From contig ML769385.1 in the NCBI GenBank assembly GCA_009733575.1, positions 1 through 64,000 of the forward strand: a DNA stretch of 64,000 nt. The letters run 5' to 3'. How positions within the stretch are numbered: position 1 is the stretch's first letter; each line of letters begins with the position of its first letter. This document shows positions 17,352 to 28,654 of this stretch, piece by piece. The translations under genes and the position numbers were made by a program. This DNA comes from Gymnopus androsaceus JB14. Its lineage: Eukaryota > Basidiomycota > Agaricomycetes > Agaricales > Omphalotaceae. The notes beneath the pieces are model-generated. The model did no database searches, was not told where the DNA came from, and saw only the letters and a list, made by a program, of their open reading frames with translations.

Positions 17352-18863
17352 ATGGCTGACTATCTCTCTCAACCTCGTATCGAAGGTCCAATATGGCTTG
17401 AACCCAGCGACTTATCCTTCCTCCGCACCCGACTCTCCGAAATAGTAACCCACATAGAGGTCCTCGACACCCAGATAGACAACGAGCGGGCAGATGAGAT
17501 TAGGATTTTCGAGCTGAAGCGTCAAAAAGATGCAAAGCTCGTTGAGATCGCTTCTCTCCAAAACATTCTTTCTCCCATCCGTCGGATACCATCTGAGATT
17601 CTCTGCGAAATTCTCGAGCTTTCATTTACCCCTAGAGACGGGATCTTTCGCCCTGCTCATGATGTTATCTACTACACATCTATGCTTTCTCGAGTATGCG
17701 TAGCTTGGAGAAAAGCCGCTTATGGGTCCCCTCGATTCTGGTCGAAACTCTGTTTTTCTGTGCGCGAGCATCGAAAGATCCTCCTGGGGGATGTTGCGCA
17801 GATAAAAGAGTGGATTTCTCGGAGTCAGGATGCTCCCTTGGACGTTTATCTAAATTTGTTTCTGGCCATGTATAATGAAGAACGTCTTCATCGAGCATCC
17901 CAGCTCCTAGATTGCATCCTCGAATCTCGTCACCGAATCCGACTGATCCATGTCAGAGGGATGGCACAGATCTTTCTTCCTCTTTTCCGTCAACCACACT
18001 CTTCACTGCCTGCATTGGAGGAAGTGAGTCTCATTTTGATTGGCGATAATGAACACCTTTTCGGTGACGGAGTTGAAGCATTCCTAGGGGCGCCTAAGCT
18101 ACGGCGTTTCAGCGTTAGCGATTCTGACGACTCCTCCATATTGCATACGCTGAAGCTACCACTGGAGCAATTGACCTCGTTCAAAATTACCTCCAGCTCG
18201 CATAGACGATTCAGCCTGGTTGTCTATCAAGACATATTATGCCAGTGCAAGAACCTTGTCAGTCTCGAAACGGATATAGCAGTGCGTTTTGGATTCAGTG
18301 CCGATCTCGTCATATGTCTTCCTGCGCTGAAATCCCTCGATATATGTTATCGGACAAAAAACGTACACAGCAAGGCTGGTGATGACCTCTTACCCGGCCT
18401 CATTACACCACGCCTAGAAAATTTGACTCTGCAATGGCTCAGCGAGTCAGATTCATTACCTCTTTCAAAAGAAATAGTTGGGCTCCAGAACCGTTCGTCC
18501 ACAGCACTGTCATCGCTAGCACTGATATTGCGTTGCGATGCAGTGGAATCCGATACCAACAATTTTTCCTCCATTCTAGCTGCATTTCCTACAGTCAGGT
18601 TATTGCGGATCGACGCATTCAATTTCTACCTTGTGAGCGACCTTATCCGAGCCTTGATATACATCCCTGGTCATCTCGTTGTTCTTCCAAAGCTCACCAC
18701 TTTAGAGCTGTCTGGGAAATGCAGGCCTTACGAATTGCAATCTGTGATCGATTCCCGAAGGTGGCCAGCCAACCCCGGGGTCAATGACCAGTCAGTCAGT
18801 AAAGACGGAGTATCTCGATTACAGAATGTGAGAAGCAGCGATAATTATATAGAGCAGTACTAG
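17352..18863 (+). CDS. F-box-like protein A1, intact copy
   Basis: Probable substrate-recognition subunit of an SCF ubiquitin ligase; fungal F-box families of this kind are large and mostly uncharacterised. The single exon encodes 503 residues. Around residues 45-75 is a coiled-coil-like stretch, followed by the F-box core (IRRIPSEILCEILELSF ... SRVCVAWRKAAYGSPRFWSKL). The remainder is leucine-rich and likely forms leucine-rich repeats. The ATG at 17352 begins MADYLSQPRI. A damaged paralogue lies at 23996-25218, also on the plus strand and also followed by an epimerase gene on the opposite strand. Confidence 0.8.
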   Translation: MADYLSQPRIEGPIWLEPSDLSFLRTRLSEIVTHIEVLDTQIDNERADEIRIFELKRQKDAKLVEIASLQNILSPIRRIPSEILCEILELSFTPRDGIFRPAHDVIYYTSMLSRVCVAWRKAAYGSPRFWSKLCFSVREHRKILLGDVAQIKEWISRSQDAPLDVYLNLFLAMYNEERLHRASQLLDCILESRHRIRLIHVRGMAQIFLPLFRQPHSSLPALEEVSLILIGDNEHLFGDGVEAFLGAPKLRRFSVSDSDDSSILHTLKLPLEQLTSFKITSSSHRRFSLVVYQDILCQCKNLVSLETDIAVRFGFSADLVICLPALKSLDICYRTKNVHSKAGDDLLPGLITPRLENLTLQWLSESDSLPLSKEIVGLQNRSSTALSSLALILRCDAVESDTNNFSSILAAFPTVRLLRIDAFNFYLVSDLIRALIYIPGHLVVLPKLTTLELSGKCRPYELQSVIDSRRWPANPGVNDQSVSKDGVSRLQNVRSSDNYIEQY

Positions 18864-19087
18864 TCATTTTCCGCTCCGAAATGAAGATGTTGAATCCTAA
18901 AAACTATGTCGAGTTGTTCAACCAAGCTCTCCCTTTCGAATTCGAAAGCTCTAGCGAGTCTTCGCTCAGTGGACGGATGATTAAACGCGAAAACTCATTA
19001 TAGTCTTTCATAACGCTTCTGAGCGTAATGTCTTTAGCAGACTGTTGATTTATTCAATGAAAAGGGAAATGTAAAGTTTGAGGCAGT

Positions 19088-19702
19088 TTACGCAAGCTCC
19101 GCCTACAGATCGTTCTTGAACCTTTCTACAATCGGCACCATGCCACCTTCGTCGACCACAAACCCCAGGCTCAAAGCATACGTATTATCAAACCTCTGTG
19201 GCCACGAATCCACTAACCTCTTCGTCGGTGGATCGTCTAGTCAACTTGATCAGCTTCAGCGCATCTTCCACCAACCTGCCGAAGCGCTTCGATCTCGTCG
19301 CGTATAGTCGCTGTAAAATCAGGCGCACATACTACACGAGTGTGTTTACGGAGGAAGTGCTGGATATGTTTTGCTAGGATCAGAGTACGGATGACGGCTT
19401 TCGAACTGGAGAACTAGACGGGGAGGTTGAGTTCAGGAGAGGATATATTTTGTCCAATGGGACAGGTGGCTGGGATGCCTTGAAGTGGTTCACGGATGAT
19501 TCCTATACGATGCGCAGGATCAATAGAGAGCTTTGAATCAGAGGTAAATTCCCCACCTGACATGAAAGACGAGGCTGCTGCTGCAGGAGGACCTGGACGA
19601 ACAACGATAGTAGGAAGCCGAACCAACAGCGCCAGATATCCTACAGCTCACTAGTGGACCTCCGTATATGGCACATGACAGAAGCGAACACGAATTTAAT
19701 AG
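19088..19702 (-). pseudogene. Epimerase fragment, copy 1 (truncated)
   Basis: 3' part of a NAD(P)-dependent epimerase gene whose fuller copy is at 25434-26683. It retains the segment LPTIVVRPGPPAAAASS and SIDPAHRIGIIREP, then a TAG replaces the tryptophan codon that follows LNLPV. About 135 bp around the catalytic YxxxK segment are deleted, and the first exons are missing because homology stops near 19702. It is clearly non-functional. Confidence 0.8.
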
Positions 19703-19734
19703 GATGTGAGTTAGGAACTTTTATTGAACTTCGT

Positions 19735-19875
19735 GGACCGCGAATAACATATACTACCTTTCTAGTGCGCATCGAGCTCAGAGGGGCTGTTGAGCAGCTG
19801 TCTTCAGCACTTTTGCTTCATCGTTGTCTTCGGCGAATTGAAGCATCGAGGAATTGGACTCGTCGAAGGAAGAGC
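19735..19875 (+). repeat. Dispersed repeat shared with 28655-28775
   Basis: It shares CCGCGAATAAC, TCAGAGGGGCT and GAAGCATCGAGGAATTGG-type blocks, in order, with 28655-28775. Here it forms the upstream region of the HELGH gene. At the second site it precedes no gene I can recognise on that strand. Confidence 0.5.
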
Positions 19876-19932
19876 GCTGTCATAGCCACAAGCTGGTACT
19901 CCTTTTTTCTCGGATTCTTGTCCTTCACACTC

Positions 19933-21283
19933 ATGGATATGGATTTCTTCTCAAAAATCACACCTGAACCTACAGATTTATTTCTGAATTCTGAAAACAG
20001 CATAGCTTTTACGGTCTTGCCTTTCATTGTCCGCAGTTGTTTCCGCCTTCTGCAGGAAGGACCTGAACAACTCCTTTATCCATATCTTTTACCCTTTTCG
20101 AACTGTACGCTTTCTCAAAACGAGTTTAAAAACCTAGATGCCAATACCAGAAGATCTATCATCAAACTGATGAGGCTATCTCTACGAAATCTGCAGTCGA
20201 AGCTACATGTCCAAATCATCGACCAAAAATCTGAATACATTGCCTTCATTAAAAACTCTGGTCATGATCACATACAATCTCCCGAGATCAACTTCACATT
20301 GGTTGCTTTCGATATTCTCTACAATCAGGTGAAGACTATTGCAGAAGCTCACCATGCACTCCTTGAACTTTGCAACGCGTTCTTTCACGAATTGGGACAT
20401 TTGTGGTTTCGAACAAAAAATGTATGTATTTCCATCTGATTTGGATTTGAATATTTTTAACGTTATCATGTAGCTTGCCGCATTCGACACTGCTTTTGGA
20501 AAGAGGGCACTACAAGCAAAGGTCAAGTTGACCACATCATGGTTCAAGTTCCTGAGAAAGTCACGACAGCCAAGTGCAGCTCTTGGTGAAGGAGGAGAGT
20601 TACTATGGGACCAGGAAACATATGGGGGTTTAGTTGCATTGGCGCAAGATAAAGATGGTGTGTATTGTTAGACATAGTTTGCTCACCTTAATTCTGATGC
20701 TGTGGTAGGTGAAATTTTGACATGGAGAATCGAGGTATTACAGGAGATAGGAATCTCCTATGTCTTGCATGACACCGATGCTGCATCTATTCTGCATATA
20801 ATTTTTTTCGAACCGGCCCTGTATTACTACATCCCACGGAATGGTGTCACTCGTTATTCCAAGGATTACTGCACTATGCTGGGCTCAGCAGCATCAAATC
20901 CAATATCACCTTCCTTATTTCCCTCCAATATCTTTCCGCCACCACCGCCACCCATTGAGCTAGATCCAACTCTGCTTGTTTCCCCCAACTCCTCAGCCAT
21001 ACTGAAGCTAGTTAAATGCATACCTTTGCAACTTGCTTCGGTGTTTGTCAAGTGGACCCAGAGTGCTGAAGCAGTTGGATTTGCCCATCGGCCGCAAATT
21101 GAACTTGTGCAACCTCCTCTTCCACCCTCGTCATCTTCATCTTCAGGGTTTAGTTGCATGAACTTTCTAGCAGCGAGGAAGCCAAAAAAGAAAGGGTATG
21201 TTGCATCTAATATATAATTTACAGCTCATTTCTAACCTATAGTCAACAGGGACGAGCCTGTTCGTAGGCTATATCCACAGTAG
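19933..21283 (+). CDS. Uncharacterised protein with HELGH zincin-type motif
   Basis: I do not recognise the family. Four exons (19933-20421, 20474-20657, 20709-21195, 21250-21283) join in frame to 397 residues. Residues near 150 contain NAFFHELGHLWF, matching the HExxH zinc-binding motif of metallopeptidases. About 50 residues later come GEGGELLWDQETYGG, with an acidic GE that could supply a third metal ligand, and then a Tyr/Phe-rich segment (EPALYYYIPRNG). A proline run (PPPPPP) and a serine run lie towards the C-terminus. No signal peptide is obvious from MDMDFFSKI. The final splice into DEPVRRLYPQ is the best of two choices. Peptidase activity is inference from one motif. Confidence 0.6.
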
Positions 21284-21479
21284 AATGCCTGCAGTAGATC
21301 AGATAAGAGTTCACCGCGAAATTATAATCTATGTTAATGAATGGATGTTAATGTAGTGCAGAATCATTGTAACAGTATAACGATACAAACAAGCCTAAGA
21401 TATACCAAGTAACACTCCAAGGAATGCAGCCCTTTCCTCGCTGCAAATAAATCAATATACATCTTGTATAAAAGAGGAA

Positions 21480-21885
21480 AAACTCACACCAAATTTCAAT
21501 GTGCTTGGGCTGAACCTTCCTGAGATCGCGACGAGAAGTGACCATGAGGGATATTCAACCTGGTAACATCAGGAGATTGTTCGTGACAATACTAACCATA
21601 AGAAGGGAAACCACGGATTTTCTTCTTGGTGACATGCGTCTTCGGAACCGGAACCAACATAGTACACCGTCTTGTTGCTTTCGCTAGACGTCTAGGCGGA
21701 TTTGATTGTGCGCAAGGATACAGATAACAGTACAATATCTGCGGATACGCTCGAGCGTGCGGGAAACAGACTTCCCGCCTTCTTCGGCATGCTTCTTGGC
21801 GTAACGAGTGAAGCTAGTGAAGGCCTGCTAATTTGAACGGTACAAGTTTTGTAGAAGCGACGTTTGAGCTCGACTGAAGGATGGG
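21480..21885 (-). pseudogene. Ribosomal protein L3 (uL3) gene fragments
   Basis: On the minus strand, pieces of cytosolic ribosomal protein L3 appear in the order of the normal protein: ELKRRFYK, a one-base deletion, then FTRYAKKHAEEGGKS and RYCTVICILAHNQIR, a long gap, YYVGSGSED, and TSRRDLRKVQPKHIE. Stops and frame changes separate the pieces, so this is a relic. No N-terminal portion is seen. Confidence 0.7.
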
Positions 21886-22559
21886 AAGCTCAGACAGTGG
21901 TAAATGTGCGAAGTCCATGGGGAGTTTCGATGTAGCCAACAACACCGACTGCTATCATTGGTGGTGTCTCAATGACAGTGACGGCCCCGAAACCTCATGC
22001 ATGTGCATCTCTGAAAATAAAATGTTGAATTCGAAAAGAGCTGGGGTAAGCGATAGTTACACACCACATCATACCAGCCAAGCAGTCAAGTGGATGGGCT
22101 TCTTCGGGTCAAGACAAAAATTCCAGTTTAATGGAGTGTGGCAAAACAATAGTGCTAACATACCTGTCGCCTCCCATAAGCCCGTATCTGAGCCAAGCTA
22201 TTGCCCTCCACCTTCCTGTGGTCGTGCGCTTCGACTAACTGAGTGCTGAGATTACGGCCACTTGATGGACTGGAAGCAGGTACATTAGTATAGGGGAAAA
22301 AAGGAAGAGTCTTGCATACGTACTGTTTTTACAATTACATTGGCACGATAGAACTGCGCTCTAACGATGAGAAAAACAAAGTGGAAAAGCAAATTGCGAC
22401 GCACGGAAGGACAGCTCGTGGTCCGCGGAGCGTCATCACCTGAGATTCCGACTTCGTTAGCTCGCTAAAGCAATTCCTCCCGAAACGCCAATTACCTATA
22501 GATCAACGGAATCATCTAGGTAGAATCGTTTAAAAGAGATTAGAACATACATCCAGCCC
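21886..22559. other. Region between two housekeeping-gene relics, no clear gene
   Basis: A 122-codon open frame at 21881-22249 has no recognisable motif. The stretch separates the L3 and actin relics. Confidence 0.35.
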
Positions 22560-22880
22560 TGTATACGTACATACCGGAACCATTGACAACAAGCTTCGAG
22601 GGGTGTCAACATTCGCCCCAAAAGCTTCAAGACCGGCTGGAAGAGAGCTTCGGGTGCAGGCAATCTAAAGGAGTGTCAATGGATTGTTACTGCCAGAGAC
22701 AAAAACGACGTACCGTTCGTTCTTAATGGTATTAAGGGAAGCTGCGCAGCTCTTCTCGAGTAGGCAACGATTTGAAACCCCCGTTCAAAGTTGAGGGCAG
22801 CACAAAAGAGCTCCTCCTTGATGTCGGCCAACAAGATCGAGATGGAGGAACGAGAAGTAGGACTCGAATGGCGGGTAGGC
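22560..22880 (-). pseudogene. Actin-like gene fragment
   Basis: Minus-strand translation gives LHLDLVGR, then DIKEELFCAALNFE, then KNERY before a GT donor. After a roughly 50-bp intron-like gap ending in TTTAG it resumes as PAPEALFQP. These correspond in order to LRLDLAGRD, DIKEKLCYVALDFE, GNERF and PEALFQP of actin. Frame changes and stops break the rest. Retention of an intron suggests DNA-level duplication rather than copying from mRNA. Confidence 0.6.
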
Positions 22881-23995
22881 AAGGGTGAAGGAGAGAAGGG
22901 TGATACGGCCGGATGAGCTGGGCAGAGCAAACAGAAGGAGAATTAGAAGTCATATCAACGACGCTGTACCGCGTACACGCCTCCCGAAATGACAATTCGA
23001 TAATTAGCTCGGTAATCCGATTGTCATATCACCACCGTCGCTTCAATCGAGTAGCCTTCAGCACAGGAACAGGAGTCATAATAGTAGTAGCGGGTTCGAG
23101 CTTCTTCAACGATAAGTATTTGCCCCGGAAGTCGTAAAGACCGGCGACTAGCAATGAATGTTTAGCTGAAAATTCAGCAGTTTAGATTGATGCACCGCCG
23201 TGTATTTAGACTTCTCCTTGCTAATCCACTCCTAAATATATTGGCCTTGTTCCAGAAACTTCCAGTGTCCCGTTGCATACAATAGTATACGCGTAAGCGC
23301 CTAAACGTGAATGAAAGTTTTAGGAAATCTTGAAAGGGATGTCGTCGATAAAGAAAACGAAACTCACGCGACATCCTTCTCTTATTTAACTGAAAGTCCG
23401 GATCCACTTCCTCTTTGTCGCCGTCTTCACCGTATGGTAATAGGTTCATCAAGCCCTTGACCAAGGTACCCAGTATTGTGCTTCTGCATCGCTTCGAGGA
23501 TAAGTGCAGACGTCGATGCACGACCAGGCTGAGAGAGACTCGGATGAGCTGCATGTGGAGGATGGTCTGATCCTTGATTTTTCTGAGGGTCATATGGAGG
23601 TTATCTGATGACCATGACGGCGCAGAAAACGACGTTGTTCCATTCATAAGAAGAGACCCGTCTGATTACCCCCGCATTTGACATTGGGGTTTCCGGGGAT
23701 AATAGCAGACTGAAGTGGAATTTATTCGGGTTATTCGGAGGAGAGTCTGAGTGAGTGCTCAGTGAAGGTTCAAGTGAGTTCAAGCCCATGTGACAAGCAA
23801 GTGTGGCGCATTGTGTATAACGCGCTTTGTTGATTTTCTCATCTTCAAGTTCTTCCATAACATTGAGCACAACGTTGGCGTTAGATTGGACTTTCGTCCT
23901 GGTGGGCACCCCCAGCTCGCCAACGGCTCCTCAACTTCAGCTCCTCTCATGTACTATGACAGCATCGCTAGGACTCGCTCATCCATCGGATGCAT
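22881..23995. other. Unassigned stretch with minus-strand open frames
   Basis: Open frames at 23174-23647 and 23601-23909 on the minus strand overlap in different frames and resemble no family I know. They may be remnants of a gene broken by the same events that left the L3 and actin relics. No confident gene. Confidence 0.3.
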
Positions 23996-25218
23996 CGATT
24001 CTCTGCGAAATTCTCGAGCTTTCATTTACTCCTGAAGACGGCATCTTTCACCCTGCTCATGATGTTATCTACTACACATCTATGCTTTCTCGAGTATGCG
24101 TAGCTTGGAGAAAAGCCGCTTATGGGTCCCCTCGATTCTGGTCGAAACTCTGTTTTTCTGTGCGCGAGCATCGAAAGATCCTCCTGGGGGGATGTTGCGC
24201 AGATAAAAGAGTGGATTTCTCGGAGTCAGGAATGCTCCCTTGGACGTTTATCTAAATTTGTTTCTGGCCATGTATAATGAAGAACGTCTGCATCGAGCAT
24301 CCCAGCTTCTAGATTGCATCCTCGAATCTCGTCACCGAATCCGACTGGATCCATGTCAGAGGGATGGCAGAGATCTTTCTTCCTCTTTTCCGTCAACCAC
24401 GCTCTTCACTGCCTGCATTCTGCATTGGAGAAAGTGGGTCTCATTATGATTAGCGATATTCACTTTCAACACCTTTTCCGTGACGGAGTTGAAACATTCC
24501 TAGGGGCACCTAAACCACGGCGTGTTAGAGTTAGGGCCTCTGAGGACTCCTCCATATTGAATACGCTGAAGCTACCACTGGGGCAATTGACCTCATTCGA
24601 AATTGCTGGCATAGACGATTCAGCCTGGTTGTCTATCAAGACTTGTTATTCCAGTGCAAGAATCTTGTCAGTCTGGAAGTAGATTTAGCGGCAGTGCATT
24701 TTGGATTTAGTGTCGACTCGGATCTCTCCATATGTCTTCCTACGCTGAAATCCCTCTCGGACAAAAAATGTACATAGCACTGGCGATGACCTCTTACCAG
24801 ACCACACCTAGAAAATTTGACTCTGCAATGGTTCAGCGAGTCAGATTCTTTCTAGAGAAATGGTTGGGCTCCAGAACCGTCCATCCACGGCACTGTCGTC
24901 GTTAATACTGATATTGCGTTGCGATGCAGTGGAATCCGATACCAACAATTTTTTCTCCATTCTAGCTGCATTTCCTACAGTCAGGTTACTGCGGATCGAC
25001 GCATTCAATTTCTACCTTGTGAGCGACCTCATCCGAGCCTTGATATACATCCGTGGTCATCCAGCTGTTCTTCCAAAGCTCACCACTTTGGAGCTGTCTG
25101 GAAAAGTGGGCCTTGGAAATTGCAATCTATGATCGATTCCCGAAGGTGGCCAGCCAACCCCAGGGTCGATGACCAGTCGGTCGGCAAAGACGGAGTGTAT
25201 TTCGATTACAGAATGTGA
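23996..25218 (+). pseudogene. F-box-like protein A2, decayed copy
   Basis: Paralogue of the gene at 17352. Homology begins inside the F-box (ILCEILELSF) and lacks the first roughly 80 residues. An extra G in the run near 24187 shifts the frame, and further indels occur near 24236, 24345, 24460 and 24750. The first part is now fused in frame to unrelated upstream codons (from 23827), giving a chimeric 142-codon open frame that is unlikely to be functional. Confidence 0.85.
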
Positions 25219-25433
25219 GGAGCAGCGTTAATTATATAGAGGAGTACCAGTCATTTTCCGCTCCGAAATGAAGACATTGAATCCTAAAATACTATGTCGA
25301 GTTGTTCAACCAAGCTCTCCCTTTCGAATTCGAAAGCTCTAGCGAGTCTTCGCTAACGCTTCTGAACGTAATGGATTTAGCAGACTGCTGATTTATTCAA
25401 TGATAAAGGAAACATATTTAAGACAGTCTGATT

Positions 25434-26683
25434 TTACACAAGCCCCGCCTCCAGATCGTTCTTGAACCTCTCTACAATCGGCACCATACCACCTTCGTCA
25501 ACCACAAACCCTAGGCTCAAAGCATACGTATTATCAAACCTCTGTGGCCACGATTCCACTAACCTCTTCGTCGGTGGATCATCCTCAAACTTGATCAGCT
25601 TTAGCGCATCTTCCCCACCAACCTGCCGCAGCGCTTCGATCTCGTCGCGTATAGTCGCTGTAAATCCAGGCGCACATACTACACGAGTGTGTTTACGGAA
25701 GGAAGTGCTGGGGATATGTTTTGCTAGGATCAGATTACGGATGACGGCTTTCGAACTGGAGAACCAGACGGGGAGGTTGAGTTCAGGAGAGGATATATTT
25801 TGTCCAATGGGACAGGTGCCTGGGATGCCTTGGAGTGGCTCACGGATGATTCCTATGCAATGCGCAGGTCAATAGAGAGCTTTGAATCAGAGGTAAATTC
25901 CCCACCTGACATGAAAGACGAGGCTGCTGCTGCAGGAGGACCTGGACGAACAACGATAGTGGGAAGCCGGAGTATCCGTCCGTCTACAAATCCTCGTCTG
26001 GAGAACTCGTTGATGAAGAGCTCCGAAGTCAGTTTTCCCAGCCCGTACGCCCCTTCAGGTGTTGCAATGGTATCTGGCGTGAGGATTTCGGGCTAGCGAA
26101 CATTCTGAGTGTTGAACCAACGGTGCCAGATATCCTACAACTCACTAGTGGACCTCCGTACACGGCACATGAAGAGGTGAACACGAATTTAATAGGATGT
26201 CCTATTTTCTCTCCATATCGACGAGCGGCTTGCAACAATTCTCGTACAGAATCAACGTTAACCTAAACCGTAAAGTTCTAGTTTTTGCGCGTATATCTGG
26301 CTATTGGAACATACCTTCAACGCAAAATCAAAGTTGTCTTCTGATCCCCGGGACATAATCCCATGCATACAGTACACCGTGTCCGGTACACCGAATGGTG
26401 TGTGGAACAATGCATCGACTTCTTGTGGGTTGGTAAGATCGGCTTTGATCGTCGAGATATGCGCAGTACTGCTATCTCCAGCTGGTTTCTTGGGCTCGGA
26501 AATGTCAGCAAGAATCAGGCGAATATTTGGTGTCTGAGGATCTTCGAGGAGAGCCCGGGCGACCTATTTCACAGGAATCAAAAAAGGATACTTGCACGAA
26601 AATCGATAAAATTGACGTACCAAACTAGCGAGGAACCCTGCAGCACCAGTGACAAGGACGACATTACTTGACTCGCTCTGCAT
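25434..26683 (-). pseudogene. NAD(P)-dependent epimerase, nearly full length, one frameshift
   Basis: Short-chain epimerase/dehydratase resembling the bacterial D-erythronate dehydrogenase group, a Rossmann-fold enzyme. Exon 1 starts MQSESSNVVLVTGAAGF with the nucleotide-binding TGxxGF loop. Then come ADLTNPQEVD, MHGIMSRG, FTSSCAVYGG and the catalytic AYGLGKLTSELF, followed by LPTIVVRPGPPAAAASS. Introns are inferred near 26620, 26270 and 26115. Compared with copy 1 (19088-19702), one base is missing near 25868, so the frame is lost after SKLSID and a TAG follows. The remaining roughly 115 codons to VERFKNDLEAGLV are otherwise open. It may be a very recent loss or a sequence error. Confidence 0.75.
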
Positions 26684-26861
26684 GGTGGCGGTTGAAGTGA
26701 CAGAAGATCTTGTGAGTGTTTTCGGGTTCCGTCGAACCGGGGCATATGACAGTTTTAAATCAAGTCACCGGTATCAAGTCACTGGTGGAGAATAATTCCA
26801 AGTCAGGTAGTACAACATCGAGTCTGTGATTACATCGGATATTTATTCCTTTCTCAAAATC

Positions 26862-27585
26862 TCAACTTCCGCGAAAATTTTGGCTCTGGCTCTCGGATCG
26901 AGGAGTAGTAGAGTGACGATAATGAGACTTGAGTATCTCAGTCCTCAAAGGCCACCGTTCGCCGATCCAAGTAGCAAGTTCAGAGTGGTCCTTGAGCTCG
27001 TCGTCGGTGTTGGGGTGAATGAGAACACTACGGTGATGATGGTATATAAACATGCAACGACACATAAAAGCAATGCGCTCACGAAAGAGGACCACGATGA
27101 ATTACCAGCCAAGCCATAAGTGTCCCAGTTTCATGGGGATTAAAAGTATTGACTTCGAACATGCCAGTTGGATGGGGACCTACTGGGCGCTCTTTCATTG
27201 GGTAAACGCGAAGCTGAAGAAGACTATCAGACCGGGTTTGGAAGTGAACAAGAGGTAGAATCTCACTTCCGGGAATTCTCGTCGAATCCTCTCGTGGAGA
27301 TTCCTGGCGTATTCTAAATGCGTCGGGACAGTGTGCATGAAGTATACTGTAGCATAAATCAATTCGATATTTTGTGGATACAATGATCTGGGACGCACCA
27401 TGGAAATCAAAGCCATTCCCTTTGTTATCGATAGGATCGACGAATTCGTCGTATGCTTTGCTACGTTTGTATTCTTGACCAGGAATGTAATTATCCAAGC
27501 TCTTTCCATCTTGAGTGAGCCCAGTGGGCAGCGGCGAGGCATTGTCATAGCCAGCGAGAGGCGATGGGTAAGGTAGTGGAGACAT
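26862..27585 (-). CDS. DOPA 4,5-dioxygenase family protein, intact copy
   Basis: Member of the fungal DOPA dioxygenase family, small non-haem metal enzymes related to the Amanita enzyme that cleaves DOPA towards betalain pigments. Four exons give about 190 residues. Visible segments are SPLAGYDNASPLPTGL, KSLDNYIPG, VDPIDNKGNGFDFHVYFMH, HERIRREFPE, VGPHPTGMFEVNTFNPHETG, WLVIHRGPLS and VLIHPNTDDELKDH. The repeated histidines fit the metal-binding pattern of the family. Many homologues act on unknown catechols, so DOPA as substrate is not established. A broken tandem copy lies immediately upstream. Confidence 0.85.
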
Positions 27586-27831
27586 GCTGAGAGTTCGCCT
27601 TATTCATTATTGCGTTATATGGCTCATTTCAAGCCGCCTTCGGCCGACGAGGTCAGTAGACTTTTCTTGAATTGAACGTCAACACCGCGGCCGAAAACCT
27701 TCCGAAATGGAGCTTGCAGTCCAGACTAAGTCTTTTTGAGATGTACAGTTGTTCTATTGAAGAGACGAGTATCAAGTACATCTGTACCGAGACATGATTG
27801 CGATAAGTCCATCCATATGTTCAAATTCTGT

Positions 27832-28527
27832 TCATTTGGGAGCAGATGGGCTCTGGCTCGCAGAGCGAGGAAGAGTATGATGTCGAAAATTGGCCTGGAG
27901 CATACCACTGTTCACAGGCCACCTCTCGCCCATCCAAGTAGCATGCTCTGTGTGGGACTTGAGCTCGTCGTCGGTATTGGGGTGGATAAGAACACTGGAT
28001 GAGATATGTCAGCGTTCTGAGACTCAGATAATGCAGGGTACTTGCGATAGCGGACCACGATGCATTACCAGCCAAGTCATGAGTGTCCCTGTTTCGTGAG
28101 GATTAAAGGTATCAACTTGGAAAGTACCGGTTGGGTGAGGTCCCATTGGATGGTCTTCCATTGGGTGTACGCGAAGCTGAAGAAAAGACTGTCAGACTGG
28201 GAAGGGAGCAGGAGGTAGAATCGTACTTCAGGAAATTCTCTGCGAATCCTTTCGTGCAATTTCTGCGCGAACTCCAAGTGAGTTGAGACAGTATGCATGT
28301 AGTAGACTGGATGATGGCGCTCGGATTATCTGTCCGAAAGCGTAATGACTTGGAGGGCATACCATGGAAATCGAACCCATTTCCCTTGTTATCAATAGGG
28401 TCGACAAATTTGTCATATGCCTTGCTATGTAATTATCCAAGCTCTTTCCGTCTGTGGTTAGCCCGGATGGCAGAGGTAGGGCATTTTCATAACCAGCGAG
28501 AGGAGAAGGGTAAGGTAATGGAGCCAT
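27832..28527 (-). pseudogene. DOPA 4,5-dioxygenase family protein, broken copy
   Basis: Tandem copy of the preceding gene, with matching exons from MAPLPYPSPLAGYEN to WMGERWPV. In exon 1, 22 bp present in the intact copy after KSLDNYI are missing (near 28430), which shifts the frame and removes the link to VDPIDNKGNGFDFH. The downstream exons and splice sites remain well preserved, pointing to recent inactivation. Confidence 0.8.
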
Positions 28528-28654
28528 GTTGGGAGGCATTGTTGTGGTTCAAGGATTCGAGAATTGGGATTATTTAAGCGATTTTGCGGCTGCGCGCGCC
28601 GCGCTGCGCTGTACTTTTTTTGAACTTCTTCAAAATTAAACTCCGTGCGCCGCG

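Noticed and set aside
26862..28527. A betalain pigment gene cluster
   Set aside because: Only DOPA-dioxygenase-type genes are present. No tyrosinase or cytochrome P450 is adjacent, and the family is widespread in fungi that make no betalains.
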